Shown here in pieces: positions 45,689-55,500 of a stretch of DNA of 59,594 nucleotides. Under the pieces are notes generated by a model. It made no database searches. It was not told where the DNA came from and was given only the letters and a program-made list of their open reading frames with translations. The stretch's first letter is position 1. Every line of letters begins with the position of its first letter. The stretch comes from Roseofilum halophilum BLCC-M91 (GTDB taxonomy: Bacteria; Cyanobacteriota; Cyanobacteriia; Cyanobacteriales; Desertifilaceae): the NCBI RefSeq assembly GCF_030068445.1, contig NZ_JAQPOK010000097.1, forward strand, positions 1 to 59,594, read 5' to 3'. Both the position numbers and the translations under genes were made by a program.

Positions 45689-46810
45689 GTGGAGCAGATT
45701 TATACAACTATCTTTGAACTCCTATGGCAACAACTCCAGAAGTCAACCCAAGCAGGAGAACAAAACTCTCAGCAAGTCGCCCATCGCATTGCCGGGGAAG
45801 TGACCCGAATTTGCGTAGAGAGTCAAAGGATTCAAGCATCAGGCGAAGTAGAAGGATGGGCAAGGAAGCTGGCTCAACTGCGTCTCAAGCAATGTTTGCA
45901 CTATTACCAGCAAGGTTCGGTCAAAGGTCGCCGAGATCTCCATAGTACCTTAGCGGCGATCGTCTATGGCTATATTAATCCATCTTATCGGTCAGCCAGT
46001 TATGCGGCTCGCACCACCTTGATCGAAGATTTTTTACAAGCCTTTTACCTCGAAGCCTTTAATGCCTTTCGTCGAGAAACGGAACTGCCCTTTACCTATC
46101 ATCCCAAAACCCGGTTAGACATTGCCGAATTTATGGCCTTTGCAGAGCGCTATGGGAAACGCCGTATTCGTCTGAGAGGAAACCGATCGCAACAACTGAT
46201 TATTTTACGAGCGCAAACCTTTTCTCAACAACAACCTCCAGAAGATTTAGTAGATATTGAAAGCGCCTCAGAAGCGGGAAGTGCTGACCCAGATTCTCAA
46301 CGGTCAAGCCCCGGACTTGCCCAAGTCCGCAAGGCCATCAGTAACCAGGAACAGATCCCAGAAGTTAATGAGATTACTGAAAAAGTTACTCAAATGCTTT
46401 TAGCCTATCTAGAAGAACGAGGGCAGCAACAGTGTGCCGATTATTTTGTGTTCCGTTTACTCGATTTAGCTACCTCACAAATTGAATGGATTTTAGAGAT
46501 TACCCCTAGGGAAAGGGATTATCTGCAACAACGGTTTAAATATCACTTAGAGCGGTTTGCCCTTGGGCCCCATTGGGAATTAGTGCATGAATGGTTAGAA
46601 GCAGGTTTAGAACAAAATTTAGGCTTAATGCCCCAAGAGTGGGAAACCTTTACCGAGCAGCTCTCGGAAGAGCAACAGCAACACTTAAATTTGAGACAAA
46701 ATAACCTTAACGATGAAGCGATCGCCGATCGATTAGGCTGTACGCTCACTCAAGTGCAAAAACGATGGATCAAAATCCTAGCCCAAGCTTGGGCGATCCG
46801 CAATGCTTAA
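45689..46810 (+). CDS. hetZ: HetZ, filament differentiation regulator
   Basis: A 373-residue protein matching HetZ as I recall it: VTRICVESQRIQASG, LHSTLAAIVYGYINP, FLQAFYLEAFNAFRRE, FMAFAERYGKRRI, SQQLIILRAQTFSQQQPPE and the end DEAIADRLGCTLTQVQKRWIK, which looks like a helix-turn-helix. In heterocyst formers HetZ is a DNA-binding regulator of early differentiation; orthologues also occur in filamentous species without heterocysts. The start is TTG or GTG-like near 45689, with AGGAA 6-10 bp upstream; no earlier ATG fits. patU follows. Confidence 0.85.
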   Translation: MEQIYTTIFELLWQQLQKSTQAGEQNSQQVAHRIAGEVTRICVESQRIQASGEVEGWARKLAQLRLKQCLHYYQQGSVKGRRDLHSTLAAIVYGYINPSYRSASYAARTTLIEDFLQAFYLEAFNAFRRETELPFTYHPKTRLDIAEFMAFAERYGKRRIRLRGNRSQQLIILRAQTFSQQQPPEDLVDIESASEAGSADPDSQRSSPGLAQVRKAISNQEQIPEVNEITEKVTQMLLAYLEERGQQQCADYFVFRLLDLATSQIEWILEITPRERDYLQQRFKYHLERFALGPHWELVHEWLEAGLEQNLGLMPQEWETFTEQLSEEQQQHLNLRQNNLNDEAIADRLGCTLTQVQKRWIKILAQAWAIRNA

Positions 46811-46836
46811 ATTATCCGGAGAATTCACAATTTGCC

Positions 46837-47892
46837 ATGAATAGAGACCCAGAAGCCAAAATTGAAGCCCTGTTTAGTTGGCTCCTCAATCCTCCAGTGG
46901 ATGACTCTTCTCCACATTCAGAAGAAGGGATATCTAACCCCAACCCCGATGAACATTCATCCCGATGGATGGATCGACCCGATGAATCATCTGGGGATGG
47001 GGAGGAACTCGATCCATTGGAGTCAGAAGATATCGATGGCATCTATCCCCCCCATTTAAGTTCCCAGGGCCAACCTTTAGAGATAGGAGAGATACCCGCC
47101 GTGCAAGATCGTTTCCAGGCTTTATTAAAGCGACGAATTCAAGCTGAAATGCAATCCAATCTTCCCTTATTTCCTTGGGAGACCACGATTATGGACTATG
47201 AGGATGACCCCTGTGAGGTCATCTCCTCCCCCCCTGTCCTTTCTCAACCTTGGATGCTACAGCTCAAACAATTAAATCTTCCCGTTCCAGTAGAATTTCC
47301 TGAGTCTTTACTCGCCCAATTACTCGATCGCTGTCAACAAGTCGCCCAGTCTACCCTGCAAGAGCCAGCCAAACTGGTGCAAGCGGTAGAAAATTTATTT
47401 CCCAATGACTTTCTGACATTGAACCAGATTACCAGTCGGTTATTATTCGTCTATCGCGACCCCAACCCTAACCCAACTGAACCTCGTCCCCCTTTGGTGT
47501 ATGAGGAAGCCCAACAATCGCAGAAAATGCGGTTATCTCTATTAGCGGCCCAAAAAATTCTCCAAACCCTAACCTTAAATCCTGTGGTCAATCAAGCCGC
47601 TACTGAACGGGAATGGGAAACTGAAGTGGGATTACTCAGAGTTTGGGCAAATTATACCCAAGGTGAAAAGGGGTCTCAACTGAAAGTCGAAGCCCTGCTG
47701 CCTTGTGCAGGAAGTATGCAGATCCAGGGGGAAGGGGGACAGGCGATCGCCAAACGCTATGATGCCGGATATGTGAGTGCAGACGTATTTGACGTTATCG
47801 CTGATGGCCCGTATAGCTTAATTATTGAGCTAGAAAATAATCCCGAAGCGCCCCTGATGTTTGCGATTAAACCCACCCCTACCGGAGCGTAA
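46837..47892 (+). CDS. patU: PatU-like protein
   Basis: About 351 residues from the ATG at 46837; a frame from 46765 would overlap hetZ. It opens DPEAKIEALFSWLL, has a long acidic Pro/Ser-rich linker (about 25-75), a mid segment FQALLKRRIQAEMQSNLPLFPWETTIMDYED, and a C-terminal domain (from about 160) with LLAQLLDRCQQVAQSTLQEPAKLVQAVE and a beta-rich end. The layout and position after hetZ match patU, which in Nostoc-type genomes is split into patU5 and patU3. It is thought to act with HetZ in pattern control. Confidence 0.75.
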   Translation: MNRDPEAKIEALFSWLLNPPVDDSSPHSEEGISNPNPDEHSSRWMDRPDESSGDGEELDPLESEDIDGIYPPHLSSQGQPLEIGEIPAVQDRFQALLKRRIQAEMQSNLPLFPWETTIMDYEDDPCEVISSPPVLSQPWMLQLKQLNLPVPVEFPESLLAQLLDRCQQVAQSTLQEPAKLVQAVENLFPNDFLTLNQITSRLLFVYRDPNPNPTEPRPPLVYEEAQQSQKMRLSLLAAQKILQTLTLNPVVNQAATEREWETEVGLLRVWANYTQGEKGSQLKVEALLPCAGSMQIQGEGGQAIAKRYDAGYVSADVFDVIADGPYSLIIELENNPEAPLMFAIKPTPTGA

Positions 47893-47945
47893 CCCCAGAT
47901 TCAGACACCAGACAGAAAAAATCTTGTTACCGAAAATTTGGGTTT

Positions 47946-48252
47946 AAAGCCCCGTCCTTTAAGGACGGCTTTGTGTTAAGATGCAAGAGGTTTGAATCCC
48001 CTGAGTGGGCGGTACTGAATGAAAACCCGTAAAAGCTTTTTGTCGCCAGACAGGTAGGGTAGGGCATACCCGAACCTCTCCTGAAATGGAGAAACGCTTG
48101 GAGAGTGAACCCCTAAAGGACATCTAGATAACAAGTGATCTTCTAGCAAGTTCGGTTCAGATATAATAATCGTGTAAGACCTAAGTAGAGGTGACTTGAA
48201 AGGGCTGTGATTAGCTCAAGAATCCCCGTACCATTAGGTCGGGGAGTGTCAA
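47946..48252 (+). mobile_element. IS200/IS605-like relic without transposase
   Basis: About 307 bp. It starts with a hairpin AAAGCCCCGTCC/GGACGGCTTT (47946-47972) and ends with a CCCCG/CGGGG hairpin (48224-48244) followed by GTGTCAA, the style of right ends of cyanobacterial IS605-family elements. The inner sequence resembles the region at the 3' end of tnpB that is transcribed as a guide (omega) RNA. No tnpA or tnpB frame is present. It lies directly upstream of the transglutaminase-fold gene. Confidence 0.6.
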
Positions 48253-48308
48253 ACTAGCTCTTAACTGAACATCAGTTGTTACTGAGCAACCGTAACCAGA
48301 TACCAACT

Positions 48309-50642
48309 ATGGCAAACTCATCAGGGACGCGCCAGCGAGCAAAGCTGCCCTTCCTATCGGATTTGTGGAAGAATTTACAGAATCTTCCTAAACCCGTGGC
48401 TGAAGAATCCATGTTCTTAAGAATTTTGGTTCAGGCTTTAGTCAGTGTGGGAATTATGGCCACTGATGTGGCGGCTGGAAGCCAAATGAGTCTGTGGGCT
48501 GTTCCAGTAGGTGTCGTTGGGGCCTTGTGGAGTTGGTATCGACGCAGAGATCGCAATGTGGTCACGAAATTTGCGATCGCCATTGGCATGTTAATTGCCC
48601 TGTTTGTATTCTTCGGCAACCTCTTTACCCAGCTCAATGATACCCGCTTTGTTCTCGCTGAACTGCTGGTTCATCTCCAAGTCTTACATAGTTTCGATCT
48701 ACCGCGCCGCAAAGACTTGGGCTATTCCATGATTATTGGGCTAATTTTAATCGGTGTCGCTGCAACTCTGAGCCAAACCTTAGCCTTTTCGCCCCTGTTA
48801 TTTGTGTTCTTGGCGATCGCCCTGCCGACCCTAGTCCTAGATTATCGCTCACGCCTCGGATTATCTCCCCTCACCTGGACTCGAAAGGGCAGATCCTCTT
48901 CAGATAACCGACTCTCCTTAGCGCCTGAACTTGCGCCCAAACAACTGGGATTTATGCTGCTCGTGATTCTGGGATTAGGAATGGCTTTGTTTGCAGCGTT
49001 TCCCAGAGTTCCCGGCTATCAATTGCGTAACTTCCCGGTTAGCGCTCCGCCGATGATGCAAGAAGAAGAACAAAATTTTCAAGGCTTACCGGGAACCATT
49101 ACGAACCCAGAGACGGCCGAGGATGGAGAAGGTGTGGGTGCAGGGGAAGGGGGAGACGCTCCTAGTGAGGGAGCCGGTCAAATGGATGACACCTTTTACT
49201 ATGGGTTTAATCGCCAAATTAATCAGAATTTGAGAGGTCAACTAACTCCCAAGGTAATGTTACGGGTTCGGTCTCAAGCAGAAGGATTTTGGCGGGTTTT
49301 AGGGTTCGATCACTATACCGGTCAAGGATGGGAAATTCGCCAAGAGAATACGGCCTTGGTTGAACGTCCCCATTGGTCGTATAAGTTTTATCTTCCTCGG
49401 AGTCCTTCCCTGGCAAGAAGTCGAGAAATTGTGCAAACTTATACCGTAGTCGAAGCCTTGCCGAATCTGATTCCAGCCCTATATCAAGCAGAGGATTTAT
49501 ATTTTCCCACGCGGGAAGTAGCCATTGACCAACATGGAGCGATGCGATCGCCCCTGAACCTGCGGGAAGGATTAACCTATACAGTCATTTCCGAAGTTCC
49601 CTATCGCGATCGCTCCATTTTGCGCCAAGCTTCAACCAACTATCCCAAAGACATTCGCGACCTGTATCTGCAAATTCCCCCAGAAATCGCAGAGCGCGTG
49701 CGCCAGAAAACCGAGGAAGCCTTAGCAACCTCAGAAAATCCCTTAACCGATCCCTATGAAAAAGCCCTTTATCTGGCTCAATATCTGAAGCAACGCTATA
49801 CTCTGGAGCCAGAATTACCCTTTTTTGACAACAATGAAGACCTGGTAGAAGCCTTCTTATTCAAGTATCAAGGGGGCTATCCCGATCACTTTTCCACCAC
49901 CTTAACGATCATGTTAAGGGCGATCGGCATTCCGGCCCGTCTCGCAGTCGGCTTTGGCCCCGGAGAATTTAACCCCTTTACCGGACTGTATGTGGTTCGC
50001 AATATCGATGCCTTTGCCCTCACAGAAGTCTACTTTCCAGAATATGGCTGGTTTGGCTTTGACCCCATCCCCGGCCATCCCCTGATTCCCCCCTCAATTT
50101 CCGATTATCAGAGCTTTAGCGTCCTGCGTCAGTTTTGGAACTGGGTGGCTGGTTGGTTACCGTCTCCCGTGAAAAATGCTTTTACGGCGATCGGGGCGTT
50201 TATTATGACCGTTTTAGTGCGATCGCTCATTCGCCTCTGGCAAATAATTTCCAGTGGCTGGACAGGCTTCTTTATCGGGGCAATCTTAGCCATTGGCCTC
50301 TCCTTTTTCCTCTGGGTTTTATTCAAACAATGGCAAAAATGGCGGCGGCAAAGATGGCTCTCTAAACTCCATCCCATGGAGCGCATTTATCAAGAATACT
50401 TAAGCATTCTCAGGGAAGCAGGTTATCCCAAACATCCGGCCCAAACCCCTCAAGAATATGCCCACAGTTTGCACGGTAAGTATACTTCAGAGGCAGAAAA
50501 AGTGATTGACGAGATTCCTAACGCTTACGTGCAATGGCGCTATGGTGGCATAGAAGCTCAATCCATCGCCCATTTACAGCAGAGTTTGCAACACTTACAA
50601 CAAAGCTCTCGCCAAAGGAAATTGCAAACCCAGGGAAAATAG
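48309..50642 (+). CDS. TgpA-like membrane protein with inactive-looking transglutaminase domain
   Basis: 777 residues from ATG 48309 (TTG 48276 is possible). Five or six N-terminal membrane helices (about 35-210), an extracytoplasmic region, a transglutaminase-like domain (about 440-600), one more helix (about 650-675) and a C-terminal DUF4129-like tail (HPMERIYQEYLSILREAGYPK, HPAQTPQEYAHSL). The catalytic Cys position of GYCEHF-type relatives reads GYPDHF (Pro525), and the His of DAHAW reads DAFAL (Phe569); the FDP motif remains. It is therefore unlikely to be a transglutaminase. Such proteins may be scaffolds or proteolysis partners. Confidence 0.85.
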   Translation: MANSSGTRQRAKLPFLSDLWKNLQNLPKPVAEESMFLRILVQALVSVGIMATDVAAGSQMSLWAVPVGVVGALWSWYRRRDRNVVTKFAIAIGMLIALFVFFGNLFTQLNDTRFVLAELLVHLQVLHSFDLPRRKDLGYSMIIGLILIGVAATLSQTLAFSPLLFVFLAIALPTLVLDYRSRLGLSPLTWTRKGRSSSDNRLSLAPELAPKQLGFMLLVILGLGMALFAAFPRVPGYQLRNFPVSAPPMMQEEEQNFQGLPGTITNPETAEDGEGVGAGEGGDAPSEGAGQMDDTFYYGFNRQINQNLRGQLTPKVMLRVRSQAEGFWRVLGFDHYTGQGWEIRQENTALVERPHWSYKFYLPRSPSLARSREIVQTYTVVEALPNLIPALYQAEDLYFPTREVAIDQHGAMRSPLNLREGLTYTVISEVPYRDRSILRQASTNYPKDIRDLYLQIPPEIAERVRQKTEEALATSENPLTDPYEKALYLAQYLKQRYTLEPELPFFDNNEDLVEAFLFKYQGGYPDHFSTTLTIMLRAIGIPARLAVGFGPGEFNPFTGLYVVRNIDAFALTEVYFPEYGWFGFDPIPGHPLIPPSISDYQSFSVLRQFWNWVAGWLPSPVKNAFTAIGAFIMTVLVRSLIRLWQIISSGWTGFFIGAILAIGLSFFLWVLFKQWQKWRRQRWLSKLHPMERIYQEYLSILREAGYPKHPAQTPQEYAHSLHGKYTSEAEKVIDEIPNAYVQWRYGGIEAQSIAHLQQSLQHLQQSSRQRKLQTQGK

Positions 50643-50731
50643 TAGGCGCTTACATATTTTCGCCCCCTACAAATTAGGGACTCTGGGCCAGACAGAGGCT
50701 AAAATGGTTGGCGTTACAATAAAGCTCTAGC

Positions 50732-52177
50732 ATGACCCCTGCCATGAACAATCATCCTATTCATAATGCGTTTAAGATTCTTCCCCTGATTGCCAGTGCT
50801 ATGGTGTTAGCCTCTTGTGGCAAAGAGCAAATACAGGCAACAGCAACGGCTCGTCCTGCGGTTCCCGTCGCTTTTGGAGAAGTGGAATCGGGACGGGTTA
50901 GCGATGGTACAGAATATAACGTGGCATTAGTTTCTAGGGAAATTGCCAATGTGCGCCCTAGGGTGAGCGGAAATGTTTTAGAGCGATATGTGGATTTAGG
51001 CGATCGCGTCACCGCAGGACAACGAATGTTTGTCATCGATCCCATTGAACAACAGGCAGCCGTAAATTCCCAACTGGCGCAAGTGGGATCGGCTACAGCC
51101 GCCGTAGAACAGGCAAAAAGTAATCTGCAATCGGCGATCGCCGATCGCGCCCGCATTGCTGCCGAAAAAGACCTCAACTCCGCCCGCGCTGACTGGGAAA
51201 ACGCCAAATCCACCCTACTCTCCCAAGAAGCCGAACTCTCCCGCAGGCAAGCCCAACTCGATTACCAAACCCTGGAAAATGAGCGCTATGAATCCCTAGC
51301 AGCCGATGGAGCCGTTTCCCAAGAAACCGCCGATCAAGCCAAACGCACCTATCTGCAAGCCCAAGCGGATGTTGAAAACCAAAAAAAAGTCATCGAAGCA
51401 GCCCAATCCCAAGTAGACAGTAGCCGCCGAGCCTACGATCGCCTTATTGCCTCCGTAGATGCCCAACTAGCTGCCCAAGATCAAGTCATCGCCGGAGCCA
51501 AGGCTGAAATTGCCAGGGTAGAACAAGACCTGCAACGCACCAGACAACAAGCCGCCGAACAAGAAGCTCGGTTAGGATTTTATGAAATTAACGCCCCCTT
51601 TTCCGGAACCGTGGGCAATGTCCCCATCAAAGTCGGCGATTTTGTCGATAGCCAAACCCTCCTCGCCACCGTCAGTCAATCCCAGCCCTTAGAAGTCCTG
51701 ATTCAAATTCCCATTGACCGCTTGTCCCAAGTGCGAGTCGGGACAAAAATCGAACTCAAAACCCAAAACAATCAACCCATTGCTACGGTTCCCGTCTCCT
51801 TCATCTCGCCCCAAACCGATCCCAATACCCAAACTATTACCATCAAAGGCATCTATGGCAACGTCCAAAACCAACTCCGCACCGATCAACTGGTCAAAGC
51901 CAAAGTCGTCTGGGAAGATCGACCCAGTTTAACCATTCCCACCACTGCCATCAAGCGTATTGGGGGCCAGGCTTTTGTGTTTGTGGTCAATGAATCAGAA
52001 GGGCAACAAGTAGCCACCCAAACCCCAGTCACCCTAGGCAGTATCACCGGGCAAAAATTTGTCGTGCAAGAAGGTTTGCAGGGAGGAGAAACCATCGTCA
52101 CCGAAGGAGTGGTTAAACTCGTCGATGGATCGCCTGTAGTGGATGCCAGCACCTTGCCCAGTTCTCCAGATAATTAG
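50732..52177 (+). CDS. RND efflux periplasmic adaptor, lipoprotein
   Basis: 481 residues. Lipobox LASC (about residue 29 from the first ATG, 25 from the second at 50744). Biotinyl-lipoyl halves flank a very long helical hairpin (about 120-290, Gln/Ala-rich). Then INAPFSGTVGNVPIKVGDFV and the beta-barrel with IDRLSQVRVGTKIELKT and a C-terminal proximal domain. It is the AcrA/MexA partner of the permease at 52525, separated by a 347-bp spacer that contains a Uma2 remnant. The outer-membrane channel is not in the window. Confidence 0.93.
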   Translation: MTPAMNNHPIHNAFKILPLIASAMVLASCGKEQIQATATARPAVPVAFGEVESGRVSDGTEYNVALVSREIANVRPRVSGNVLERYVDLGDRVTAGQRMFVIDPIEQQAAVNSQLAQVGSATAAVEQAKSNLQSAIADRARIAAEKDLNSARADWENAKSTLLSQEAELSRRQAQLDYQTLENERYESLAADGAVSQETADQAKRTYLQAQADVENQKKVIEAAQSQVDSSRRAYDRLIASVDAQLAAQDQVIAGAKAEIARVEQDLQRTRQQAAEQEARLGFYEINAPFSGTVGNVPIKVGDFVDSQTLLATVSQSQPLEVLIQIPIDRLSQVRVGTKIELKTQNNQPIATVPVSFISPQTDPNTQTITIKGIYGNVQNQLRTDQLVKAKVVWEDRPSLTIPTTAIKRIGGQAFVFVVNESEGQQVATQTPVTLGSITGQKFVVQEGLQGGETIVTEGVVKLVDGSPVVDASTLPSSPDN

Positions 52178-52272
52178 GGAATAGTTACAGCCCTTCAGGA
52201 TTAACAGTCGTTCTGGAGTTAGCGTTTTTTAAGGCCTTTTCCAGGCCGTCAAAAGGGGCTATCCCGACATGC

Positions 52273-52377
52273 GATCGCCAACAACAAAGAGCAGACGGTG
52301 CTGAGTTATAGCGCGATCGCGCCAAATCCGATTTACAACAGCTACGGGAGAAACTGCGACAGTTAAATATTGACTAG
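52273..52377 (+). pseudogene. remnant of a Uma2 C-terminal tail
   Basis: In two frames joined by a shift it reads DRQQQRADGAEL, then DRAKSDLQQLREKLRQLNID and a stop, the coiled tail found at the end of Uma2 proteins such as the one at 44314. No upstream body is left. It lies inside the adaptor-permease spacer. The rest of 52178-52524 shows nothing else except the permease upstream region. Confidence 0.65.
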
Positions 52378-52524
52378 CAAATTATTTCATAGGCAGGGTA
52401 TAAATAGGGGAATGTAACCTGCCGATCTTGTGAAAATCCCACCTTGAGATAAACTGGAGAAACTTCAATGCCAGTTGAATGTTGAGCTTGCTTCGTGCCC
52501 CTTGATTGTCTTGACTAATGACCT

Positions 52525-55500
52525 ATGCTCCTAAGTATTGCCGATACCTTCATTAAGCGACCCGTCTTAACCACAGTTTGCTCGATCCTCATTGTCCTGG
52601 TAGGGGGAATCTCTTTACCTTTGCTACCGATTTCCCAATTGCCCCAGTTGGCGAATACGGAGGTGCAGGTGACTGCCAGCTATATTGGCGCAGATGTGCA
52701 AACGGCGGAAACCACTACCACGACCATTATCGAGCGAGAAATCAATGGGGTGGAGAACATGAAATATATGTACTCCAACACCAATAATGGGGGGTTGAGT
52801 TCCATTCGGGTAGCCTTTCCCCAAGAAGTAGACCGGGATATTGCTCAGGTGAATGTGCAAAACCGGGTTTCTGTGGCTGAACCCCAACTCCCGGCTGAAG
52901 TGAAGCAAACGGGGGTGAAAACGGATAAAGCTTCACCCAATATTTTGTTGGTGCTGGGATTTTCGTCCGATCGCGATGAGTCGGGAAATTATTTTTACGA
53001 TGAGATCTTTATGAGTAACTATATCGATCTCAATATTCTCGACCAGCTTAAACGACTTCCAGGGGTAGGACAAGCGACCTTACTCGGCGATCGCAAATAT
53101 GCCATGCGGATTTGGCTTGACCCGAATAAAATGGCAGCACGGGGACTGGCAGCTTCAGATGTGGTCAATGCCCTGAGAGAACAAAACCTACAAGTGGGAG
53201 CCGGGAAAATTGGCCAAGCCCCAGCCCCAGAGGGGCAACTGTTTGAAATTCCTTTGCAAGCCACGGGTCGATTTGCGGATGTTAGCGAATTTGAGGAGCT
53301 GGTGGTTAAGGTTGGCTCTGGGGGAACCTTAGTCAAGCTTAAAGATGTGGCGAAAGTGGAACTGGGGGCACAGGATTATACAGTAAATGTACTCTTAAAT
53401 ACTGATCCAGGTGTGGGGATTGCTATCTATCAGTTGCCGGGATCAAATGCTTTGGAAACCGCTCAAGCCGTGAAGTCAGAGATGGAGCGGTTATCGGTTG
53501 ATTTTCCACCAGGCATGAATATGGTCGTTGCTTATGATACAACGACATTTATTAATAAGTCCCTGGAAGAAGTGGTGATTACCCTGTTCCAGGCAATCGG
53601 TTTGGTGATCCTGATTCTGTTTGTGTTTCTCCAGGACTGGCGCTCGACTCTGGTTCCGGCGATCGCCATTCCCGTAGCTCTGATTGGGGCGGCGGCAGGC
53701 TTGAAAATTGTGGGCTTTGAAATCAATACCCTTACCCTATTCGCCTTCACCCTGGCTTCCGGTTTAGTGGTCGATGATGCGATCGTGATTGTAGAAGCGG
53801 TATCGAGCAAAATAGAAGAGGGAATGCAAGCAAGACAAGCTGCCCTCGATGCCATGGAAGAACTCACCGGCGCAACGATCGCCACCTCAGCCGTCCTCAT
53901 GGCCGTATTTATCCCCGTCTCCTTCTTCCCCGGAACCACCGGCATTATCTACAAACAATTTGCCCTCACCATCGCCTTTGCCGTTGCCTGCTCCACCTTT
54001 AACGCCCTCACCTTCTCCCCCACCATGTCCGCCTTGCTATTGCGGCGCAAACAAGAACCCCATGGGCCCCTGGCTTGGCTATTCCACAAATTTAACCAAG
54101 GATTTGGTTGGGTACAGGATCGCTATGGAAATTTGATTGAATTTCTCACCCGCATTAATACCCTAGTCATTGGCGTATTTGTTGTGGGTTTAGTGGCAAC
54201 CGTCTGGATGTATAACACCGTTCCCAGTGGGTTTGTCCCAGAAGAAGACCAAGGCTATTTTCTAGTCATTTATCAAGGCTCGGATGGGGTCTCCCTGAAC
54301 TATACGGCCGAAGTCGCCAAAAAAGTCGAGGAAAAAATCCGTTCTGTGCCTGAAGTAGAGCATACCTTTGGAGCAGCCGGTTATAGCTTTGATGGTCAAG
54401 ACCCCAGTAAGGGGATCTTCTTTGTCAACTTAAAATCTTGGGATGAGCGGCCCACCGCCGAACAGTCAGTGTATGGTACTTTGCAAAAGGTCAACCGCTC
54501 CTTGGCGACCATTCCCGAAGTCTTTGCCCTTGCCCTGAATGCGCCTCCGGTACAAGGGATGGGTAACACCGGTGGCTTTGAGTTCCAACTGCAAGACCGT
54601 ACCGGTAATGCCACAGTTCAAGACCTGCTCAATAATGCCAACCGCTTAATTGGGGCGGTTAACTCGGATGACTATCCGGCTATTGGTCAGGCATTTACCC
54701 AGTTTACCGCCAATAAAGCCCAAAAAAGGGTGGAGGTATTGCGCGATCGCGCTAAAGCCCTGAATGTAGATGTCAGTGAAGTCTTTTCCACCCTCGCTAC
54801 CTATCTCGGATCGAGTTACGTTAATGATTTTGTCCTCGGACAGCGCCAATACCGGGTTTATGTGCAAGCCGATGCTCAATATCGCTCCGATCCCGAAGAT
54901 ATTAACCAGCTCTATGTGCGCTCTAGGGACAATCAAATGGTTCCCTTGGGCAGTTTAGTCACACTCACGGAGTTTACTGGGCCGGAGATTATCCAACACT
55001 TTAACGTCTTCCGGGCGATTAAAATCCAAGGTAACCCAGCCCCTGGGTATAGTTCTGGACAGGCGATCGCCGCCATGGAACAAGCCGCCCAAGAAGTTCT
55101 AGACCCTGGTTTTGGCTACTCCTGGCAAGGAACTGCCCTAGAAGAAAAAGCCTCTGGAGGCAGCGCCCCCATCATCTTTGGTCTCGGCTTTATCATGGTC
55201 TTTTTGGTCTTGGCAGCTCAGTATGAAAGCTACATTGACCCCACCATTATCATGTTGTCCGTTCCCCTCTCCGTCCTAGGGGCACTCTCCGCCATTTGGT
55301 TCCGGGCCAATATCATTCAAGCGGGAGGCCTTTGGCCGGTGGTCACCAATGATGTGTACTGCCAAGTTGCCCTCGTCATGCTCATCGGGTTAGCTTCCAA
55401 AAACTCCATTCTGATCGTCGAGTTTGCTAACCAACTCCATGAAAAGGGTCTAGACTTTACTAAAGCAGCCACCCAAGCGGCCGAGCAGCGCTTCCGACCC

